Origin: Jacaranda mimosifolia
Lineage: Eukaryota; Streptophyta; Magnoliopsida; Lamiales; Bignoniaceae
Direction: 5' to 3'
DNA length: 64,000 nucleotides
Assembly: GCA_018894105.1 (NCBI GenBank)
Contig: CM032128.1
Coordinates: 10,583,001 to 10,647,000, forward strand
Positions 56,601 through 64,000 of the stretch are shown here, piece after piece. Made by a program: the position numbers and the translations under genes. The notes below the pieces were generated by a model, which was given only the letters and a program-made list of their open reading frames with translations, was not told where the DNA came from and did not search any database. How positions within the stretch are numbered: the first letter of the stretch is position 1; each line of letters begins with the position of its first letter.

Positions 56601-58952
56601 TAAATAGTCGTTGTCTTCGCATTGTGAATTTGTAATTCATGTTTTTTTATTCGCCTCTATAATATTTTATTCACATGTACCAAATTGATATTTCTTTTTT
56701 TGTAACATAGGATATTTTGTCCTTACAATTCAAATTTCCATGTCCCATTGGTTGTATATTCTACCTCCATGACACTGTTGAAAAAAATTGACACAAAGTA
56801 AAAATATTGATAAACAATAAATTATCCAATATCAACATAAAGTTAATTAATCAGAGATTCACTTATGATTTGGCATAAGCAATTCCAATTTAATAAAAAT
56901 GGCGATCTTTTATTTTCAAGTTTTTGATGTTTATTCTTTAATGTTTCTTTGCTACTTTCTTTGAAGCTTTAATTTATTTTTGTACCATTTTTTTCTACAA
57001 AATTATACTTTGTCTTAAGTTATTTCATTCACATTATATTTCTATTTCTAAGAATATTGAAATTTGTGAATTTCAAAGTAACTATTTATTTTCAATAAAA
57101 ATTAATTTAATCAGACATATCCTCAATATCAACTTTACTTTCTATTGTGAGTTCTTAAAATTATGTTAAAGACATATTTCAATATGAATTGATCCACATA
57201 GATCCTAATTTTTTATTTGTTGCAACATTGTTTACACTATTCATAAACTTTTGAGTTTAACATATTCTTGTATACAAATGTCATTTTTTGTCTTTGAACT
57301 GAAAATTTGTATTTCTAGTTTTCATTTGCTTCATAATATATTATTCACATGCATCTAATTGATATTAATTTTTTCTATTAAATAGAATATCTTGTTCTTA
57401 CAATTCAAGATCTCACATCACATTTGTTGATGTTCTACCCCATGATTTTTGTGTTGACACACAATTCGCATGAAAGTAAAAATAGAAATAATTAAAAATA
57501 ATTGTCCAATATTGAATTAAAGTTGATTAGTCAAATGTTTGGTTTTTTTGAATTTCTCATAAGCAATTTCAATTAAATAAGATTAGAGATTTCTTTTGCA
57601 AGTCTAATTGCTTTTATCTTTCCCTTTTTTTTTTTTTGCCTTTTTTGAAGCTTTAGCTTATACATATAACATTATTCCTACTATATTATATTTGTTCTTT
57701 TGCTAACATATTAGCTCATTTCCTATTTGTCAAGCACTATGGTTACTAAGCTGAATATGAACTTGTTGACTTAAGCTGAAGGTATAATTATGCAGTCCTT
57801 AATTTAGTGTTATTAACCTGTCCAGATTCATTTGATTTATTTTACCATCAAATGTTATTCTTTAATGTTTATTTACAATTTTTTTAAGCACGAGCTTATT
57901 TTATATCATTCCTATTTTATTATATCTTCTTGTTTGCCATTTTATTTACTTACAGCTGCATTTCTATTTTGAAATGCCAATGCTGAATTGGCTAACACAT
58001 ATAATGTCAATGTGAAGACTGTAACTCTGTCTGACTGTTTCTATATTGACATTTATAGAAATATTCAAAACCTCCATGAGAAACATTTTTAAGACAAAAG
58101 AGGCCCATATGTCAAAATGAATATTTATATCCTTATCTCTCACTTGGTGAACTTCTCCTACACTCCCACCACTAATATTACTGTTATAGCACCAATTACT
58201 AGCATCAGCATATCCGATGTTTAAGCTTACATTCACAATAGAGGGGACCAATTCTCAACCTGTGTCCCCAGTCAGAGAGAAACGAATTGAGTAAGCATTA
58301 GACACTGACCAAGTTTGCAACATTTGCATGCAGCTTAAACCACTAGATAATTGGGAATGCAACAAGGAATTCCACAAGTACATTGTCTCACTGAAAAAGG
58401 ATTCAAAACCTTTTGGAGTGTCTCAGACTCTGCAAACAATCTCTAAGCCCAAATTCCCTTCTCATTCCACAGCTACCATTGTTGAGTTAATTAAGTAACA
58501 ATAAGTTAGAAAAACCTCCGTATTTTAACTAGTGTCATTAGGTAAATTACTACGCTGAATGTAGAGTATTGACTCAAAAGTTGAAAACAGATAATAAACT
58601 AAGGATCCTACTTGAACCCATCGATGGTGCATTTTACCAAATAGAAAAACATAGCATCAATGAAAGTTTACCCAAAACTGAATTAAGTGCAGATGATAAA
58701 ACACACCCAACAAAACTTAAAGCAACTGGCAGTGCAAAAATATAACCATTCATTCTATCATAACCTTGCAGTACATAATGAACTCCCAGAAAAGATGAAA
58801 GATAGAAACATTTCCACATTACCAGCAATTATCTTTGATAAAACATCCCACCATTCAGTAGAGCCCTCCTCTGAAGACCCAGAAACCAAACAGTTTTCTT
58901 CAGCTTTCTTCTCTACTTTCCTTTTCTTTTTATTACTTCTCAGAGGTGCCAT
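50675..58952 (-). CDS. Harbinger transposase-derived nuclease-like protein (HARBI1/ALP1/HDP type), two exons
   Basis: Exon 1 at 58952-58823 codes for M-A-P-L and a basic KKKRKV nuclear-signal-like stretch (residues 8-13), then TEWWDVLSKIIAG. Exon 2 at 51708-50675 carries the rest. Joining at the GT (58822) and CAG acceptor (before 51708) keeps the frame and gives 387 residues. Exon 2 has a helix-turn-helix (about 96-135, GDSFGAHHSTVSQVTWRF) and the DDE_Tnp_4 fold: NCCGSIDTTHI with D173, GWPGKMNDSSVL with D225, then FNKRLL...VVAQRALTRLK. There the expected catalytic glutamate is glutamine (Q301), so cleavage activity is probably lost, as in domesticated copies. Relatives ALP1 and HDP1 are chromatin-complex subunits in Arabidopsis. 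No TIRs flank the gene. The reading frame of exon 2 extends 21 codons upstream, but these lie in the intron. Confidence 0.88.
51709..58822 (-). other. 7.1-kb intron of the Harbinger-derived gene
   Basis: GT (58822-58821) to AG (51710-51709). The exon-2-proximal half is ordinary moderately AT-rich sequence with no gene found. The part at 55.8-58 kb is very AT-rich and repetitive (described separately). The open frames at 52819-53010, 54761-54961 and 57964-58251 match nothing known. Confidence 0.75.
55850..57960. repeat. Diverged tandem repeat, about 0.7 kb per unit, three units plus a partial
   Basis: Shared landmarks recur in order. AAAGT(C/T)(A/G)ATTA(G/A)TCA is at about 56113, 56837 and 57518. 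TTGATATT(T/A)-(C/A)TTTTT is at about 56000, 56688 and 57360. (C/T)ATAAGCAATT is at about 56150, 56875 and 57558. The T-rich/GAAGCTTTA block is near 56200, 56960 and 57640, with a fourth trace near 57880. Units differ substantially and have many indels. Confidence 0.65.
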
Positions 58953-60480
58953 CAGCGCCAATTGAGTCAGGCCAAGAAACACTGCTAACTTAAAAAAGCC
59001 AGAAATCAAAAGAACTTGTTAGAATTCACATAACTCACTCCCACGACGAAGGAAGCTTGAATGTCATGGACACAAATAGATCACGAATAAGTTATAAAAG
59101 CAAAGAAAAGGCTAGGACACAAACATGTGTGTGTCGTATATATGTTTGCGTATATAGGTGATCAGCTATAGTAAGTCAATGGTGTATCTTTGTGTGTGAT
59201 TTTTATTTTGGTGTTTTTCATAGCTTTTGCGATTCAAAAAAGGTTGACATAGGAGCAGAGGCATCAATACTTCATCGGGAAGGTATGAGAAATCTGAACA
59301 AAGACATCATGTTAGTATTTTGTTTAAGAAAACTAAGCAAAGACAAATGATAGTCATGGACATTGGTCAAGGCTGGAAAGACTATTCTTAGATAGGTTTA
59401 TAATTTTTTTACAGTAACATACACAGAGGCTGGCTTAATATGATAAATATGCAACTATAAGTAACTACGTTTGATGAATTCAAATGTGCACCTTGCATAT
59501 TTTGACTTACCATGGCATGAGATGACCATAAAGAAAAGTCAAAAATGGAGAAAAATATGATGTCACAGAATGGCATTATGCCACAAGGTATAAGATGCTT
59601 AATGAAGCTATATACGATGCATGTATGCTATAAGCTATCACTTCCAAACTGAAAGTAAGCTATAGAGGAGCATCCATCACGCAACATAAAAAATATAATG
59701 GTTAAACTCAGAAGATAATTAAATGGATACATACACAGCATCCTCACAGTAATTATTAATTATAATACAATCCATAATTCATCAGAAATACTTCATCCAA
59801 AAGTTAAAGAAAACAGCAGCAAGATTTAACCATACAGAATCCAAGTACAAGAAGACACCAACAATATCTTGTCCTGGCATCGAATTAGCATTCCAAAAAT
59901 ACAGAAACCTTGTTATGCAACGTGCACTTGAATTTCCAGAAGTACATTTAAGGCTGGAACAAAGATGCTTAAGATCAAGAATTACCAAATTGCATCTGCA
60001 AGGCACTAGACAGAGAATTAACACGAATCATATTACCAAAAGAAACTCCACTGAAGCAAACTCATTTAGCTACACCACTGAATGATTCTACTTTCCTTAT
60101 TTACCTTTCTTTTTCTTTTTTTTTTTTTTTTTTTTTTCAAAAAAAGAAAAATAAAAAAAATCTAAACTTATCAAATATATCCCGCATTCGCAACAGCAGA
60201 AACTATGCAGAAAAGTGTTGCCATTTGATGGTTTGAGTGGCATAGGAGTAATCTGAAGGTCAAGCCAATATGTCCACAAACAAGAATCATAGTCACACCC
60301 AGTAAAACGAAGCCGTAAACCGCTCAATAATCAACAAAAACGATGAGCAGAAATATTAAACTCAGATGAATATGGAATCAGATGAATGAGTTAATTACCC
60401 GAAAAAATAGATGGCCGCTACTTCGGGTTGTGAATATTTTGTGTTGAGCGCCAATGGAAGCGAGAGATTGAGAGAGAGCA
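58953..60480 (-). promoter_or_regulatory. 5' leader and promoter region of the Harbinger-derived gene
   Basis: Upstream of the start on the minus strand. A plausible leader exon lies near 60405-60480 (minus: CTCTCTCAATCTCTCGC near the start, donor TTCGG|GTAATT near 60400), suggesting a second, 1.4-kb leader intron. A T/A homopolymer run lies at 60113-60165. The leader structure is a guess from signals alone. Confidence 0.35.
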
Positions 60481-61601
60481 TTTAAAGAGAAAGGCCCGTT
60501 TTTTGGGTTTTCCGGGGGAATGCCTTTTTCGGAGAGTTTTTATGTAAGAAATAAGAATGCATTTTATATTAATTGCCAACGAATTTTCAGTGTGCGTTTG
60601 AATAGCAGTAGAGCAATATAGCATGGCTTTTCAAAAGTTTTAATCTGACAGACATGCGAGGACTTTTGAGGTGTTTTAGCCTTTAGGAAGTCATGGATTT
60701 TATTGTTCGCTATCATGATTTAAGTATTTTTAGTATGTATGACATATCGTCTTCACTCTTCACTGCTTAATTAAATCATTAATGTTATTGCCACACATAT
60801 AAATATAAGATTTATAATTTATATTTTAATAAATTTTTTATGTGTATAAAAAAAATAATATTATTTCATATTTAATGTGAATGTATACAGTATATATATA
60901 TATATGTAATAGAATTTGATTTTTAAATTTTTATTCGACTTATGTTCTTGCCTGTATTTGTGTTGGACTCAATATCACTCAAAATAAAAAAAATAAAAAA
61001 ATGGAAAAAGAACCAGTAATCTTGTTTTATTTGATATTATAGGGCTTAAATTAATTTCATGTAGCTGAAAAGTAAAATCATCTCCTAAGGGCTGGCTAAG
61101 CCATTGATCTTGACATTATGGCATCATGGGATACTCACAGGTAAATCCACATAACTGATGTATGTGACCCGACCTTACAAATGCGCTTCCTACCAATCCA
61201 ATAACCACTAATTTAATGCTTTTACCTTGTCTTATTTAAACTGTTCCAACTATTATTTTATTATAACTTGCTTGCTAAGAGTTGTTTTTCCTTTTTTGCT
61301 TTTTAAATCCAGCCCTATGATTGATTTAAAAATTTTAATGAGAAAAAAATAGTGAAAAAAAATAAAATAAAATAAAATCAACGAGATATAACATCTCATA
61401 TTGTTTAATAGTTAAAAAAACAACGAAGAAAGAAATGGAGAAAAAAGTGATGAATGTGTTGGAGAAAGATACAAAGGTCACAAAAAAATTTCCCTCAATT
61501 TCCTAATCATTTTATGAGTAAAATTTATTTTCGTTAAGTACACTATACATTCATTCAATTTTTTCTTTTTTTCCTTCACCAAAATTCGTATACCAAACTT
61601 A
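60481..61601. other. AT-rich intergenic DNA
   Basis: No gene recognised. Simple AT runs near 60895-60905. Confidence 0.5.
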
Positions 61602-61989
61602 GAGGGTGTTTGGGGTGAGCTTATAAGCTCTTTAAAACATCTTATAAGATGTTTAAAAGCTTATAAGTTGATAAAAAGTGTTTGATAAATTATTTTTTAA
61701 AAAAACTTATAAGATTCTAAAATAAGATGTTAGGAGCTTAAAAGCTCTTTTTAAAAAAGTAAGGAGACCCTAATTTATTTTTAAGATCTTAACAAGCTCC
61801 TTCATTTTTAATCATTTTAAGTACAAAATTGTCATTATTAACACCTTATAAGCTTCAAGATCTTATTTTATCCAAACACGTCAACAACTTATTTTAAAAA
61901 TAAAATTTAACATCTTATAAACTTCAAAAACATCTTATAAGATGTATGTGCTTATAAGATGTTTTAAATAAGTTTAGCCAAACACCCTC
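61602..61989. mobile_element. Tourist/Harbinger-type MITE (388 bp)
   Basis: Ends GAGGGTGTTTGGGGTGAGC and, reversed, GAGGGTGTTTGGCTAAAC. TTA duplications at 61599-61601 and 61990-61992. Subterminal CATCTTATAAGATG and CTTATAAG motifs repeat at both ends. Non-coding. Confidence 0.88.
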
Positions 61990-62150
61990 TTAGTGTTAAT
62001 AAAATCCTTAGATTTCAAGTTTCCTCCTGCTCTCTTAAAATTGGACCTACATCGATTGACCTTATCGAGGAGCTCCTTACCTATGTTTGACAAATCCAAT
62101 TTATACATATCCCAATATATCAACAAATTAAATGCCAATTAAACACATCA

Positions 62151-62185
<35 letters not shown>
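62151..62185. repeat. ATT trinucleotide microsatellite
   Basis: About twelve ATT/TTA units followed by a T-run. Confidence 0.9.
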
Positions 62186-62186
<1 letters not shown>

Positions 62187-62822
62187 TTTTTTTTTTTTTT
62201 GGACTGATATTGGTTAAGTATATGTATAACTAAAATGTCTAACCATTCTTGTTTATTTAAGAGTTTATTAATTTATGATTTTAACTCATGATAAATTAAA
62301 AAGTAGTTTTATCTTAAGTAATTAAAGAAGGTAATGTGAGTGGAATTTGATGCCACACTTTGCCCCCATAGTGATTGGGCCAATTGATAATCATTGGGCT
62401 TAGCATGATTGGGCTAAAAAAATTGAAGAGGTATCAACTGGTCTGTTGCCAAGCTTGATAGCATATTGTGAACGAGGATAGATAGTTTGATTAGATAATG
62501 ATGTTGAGGACTATTGAGTTAGTCAAGTTGGATGTCCCCAAAATTGGAATTTTATTTTATTTGACAAAGTTGATGTTTTGTTAAGTATATGAATTTGAGC
62601 TAATCAACTCTGTTGGAGGGTCCACCTCATGACCCTCAATATAAAAACAAGATAGGATTTGTTAAATTAATTAAAAAAAAAAAAAAAACAAAAAAGATTA
62701 GACTCGTTGCTAACCAAATAAGCCTTGGTCGAGGTAGCTCATGAAATCGACCCTTGAAGCCATTTATAGTGGAAAAGAGAAATATATATATATATATATA
62801 TATATTTACTTTATGATCGAAT
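62186..62822. other. AT-rich intergenic DNA with a TA microsatellite
   Basis: A TA run at about 62781-62805. Nothing else recognised. Confidence 0.5.
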
Positions 62823-63352
62823 TAGGTCTGTAAATGGATAGGGTATCACCCTACCTACACCTATACCCTAAAAAACCCAAACAAAAATACTCTATATTCT
62901 ACCATACCCTAAAATACTTAAATAAAATACTTAAAAGGATGAGACACTAACCCTACCTTACCATCTCATTGAGTCTAGTTTATTGGATTTATATTTTTAA
63001 TGTATATACTAATTTTCTCAATATATACTAAAAATATTATTTGGCATACAATAACAAAAAATAAAAAAACTTTTTCTATATTTAATTTAATTTAATTATT
63101 AAAATTAAATTAGTTAATCTTTATTTTCAATTTTTCATTAATAAAATTTTTATTAACAAAGTTTATCCATTAACAAAATTAATTTTATTAACTGTTTTTA
63201 TAAAAAATATTTATTTCACTATTAATTTAATTAATGACAAAATGTTCAACTGTTGCTATTACTATTTCAATTTTTTTTAAAAAATTGCTATCGCAATATA
63301 ATAACTTTATTAATTTAGTTAATTTTTAATGAAGAAAATTATTTAGTTATTA
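62823..63352. mobile_element. Possible hAT-like element, one end seen
   Basis: TAGGTCTGTAAATGGATAGGG followed by (A)CCCTA-rich subterminal motifs resembles the left end of the local hAT MITEs. No matching right end or duplicated octamer was found before the next element, so it may be truncated. Confidence 0.35.
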
Positions 63353-63360
63353 CTGTTCAT

Positions 63361-64000
63361 TAGGGATGAGAATAGATTAGGCTGCCCCGTCAGGGCCTAC
63401 AATTTGGCCTATTGAGGTGTAGCTTGGCTTAGCCTATTTAATAAATAATCCAGGTTTAGGCTTTTAAAAAAGTCTATTTAATTAAAAAAGCTAAGTATAG
63501 GGTTTTAAAAAAGTCTATAAAGCCTATTGGCTGGTCTATATAATTTAATTATATTATAATATATATTTAATTATTTATAATACTTATATAATTACTTTTA
63601 TATTTATATTAATTAATTTTAATAATTTTATATAATTATATATTATGTTCTTAATTAATACACAACCATTTTATTTCAAATTTTTTATTTAACTTATAAT
63701 AATATTTGGTTATGCTTTTCTCTTTGTTAAGATAAGTGTATTATAATCGCCAATTATTTTTGCTCAATATAACTTATAAAATTTTTAGGCTTATTAAGGC
63801 CTATCAAAGTTTTAAGCCTATTAAAAGCCTGAATCTATATAAAATTTAAGCCTAATTAAATCTTAACTAAAATAGACTTTTTCAGGCCAGACTTAGGCTT
63901 TGGAAAAATCTAAGGAGGCTAGGCTAGTCCTTAAAAAAAAAAAACCTATGTTAGGTAATAGACTAGGTTTAGGCTTACAAAATATACAATAGGCTTAGCA
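63361..64000. mobile_element. Left part of a hAT-type MITE, runs off the window
   Basis: Starts TAGGGATGAGAATAGATTAG and is dense in AGGC(C/T)TA(T/A) motifs (GGCTTAGCC, AAGCCTATT) as in the GGCCTA-rich plant hAT MITE families. The right end and the matching octamer (expected CTGTTCAT) lie beyond the window. Confidence 0.6.

Noticed and set aside
57964..58251. 95-codon minus-strand frame
   Set aside because: No recognisable domain, next to AT-rich repeats in the nuclease intron, no splice context that would add it to the gene in frame.

Overview
The window is nuclear DNA of a flowering plant, most likely a eudicot. It is AT-rich, has GT-AG introns, carries many plant transposable elements, and holds three intron-containing host genes with clear plant homologues. 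The species cannot be fixed from the sequence alone. About 25% is host gene territory and most of the rest is transposon debris. No tRNA, rRNA or CRISPR array was seen.

Layout. 1-5817: 3' half of a decayed chromodomain-bearing Ty3/gypsy element (Tekay/Del-like) with a 2.59-kb 3' LTR. It is inserted in the left arm of a long inverted repeat (about 5.82-7.45 kb and 9.26-10.73 kb) whose spacer and right end carry Helitron-like termini. 11.3-13.6 kb: two hAT-type non-autonomous elements with target site duplications. 14557-22468 (minus): an intact eight-exon RABE1/Rab8 small GTPase gene of 216 residues, with a hAT element filling intron 2. 23.2-28.6 kb: two 712-bp LTRs with 5-bp target duplications bracketing a broken plant-mobile-domain gene, with an odd duplication of flanking DNA at the inner edge. 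28.7-32.2 kb: a Mutator-type element with a 9-bp target duplication, a hAT element and a small TIR element. 34.0-43.9 kb: a graveyard of copia, SIRE-like and gypsy remnants, all on the minus strand, including a run of nine hairpin-forming repeat units. 46108-49047 (plus): an eight-exon methyl-CpG-binding protein gene that looks MBD7-like. 50675-58952 (minus): a Harbinger-derived (HARBI1/ALP1/HDP-type) nuclease-like gene in two exons with a 7.1-kb intron. 60.6-64 kb: AT-rich DNA with a Tourist-type MITE and hAT-like ends.

The genes together. RABE1 is a housekeeping vesicle-traffic gene. The MBD gene and the Harbinger-derived gene are convergent neighbours about 1.6 kb apart. In Arabidopsis, MBD7 and Harbinger-derived proteins (HDP1/HDP2) act together in the IDM histone acetyltransferase complex that protects loci from DNA methylation. 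Their adjacency here is the most interesting functional observation in the window. The MBD gene also has three consecutive 39-bp exons coding for repeats of the same 13-residue motif, placed where Arabidopsis MBD7 has its middle MBD.
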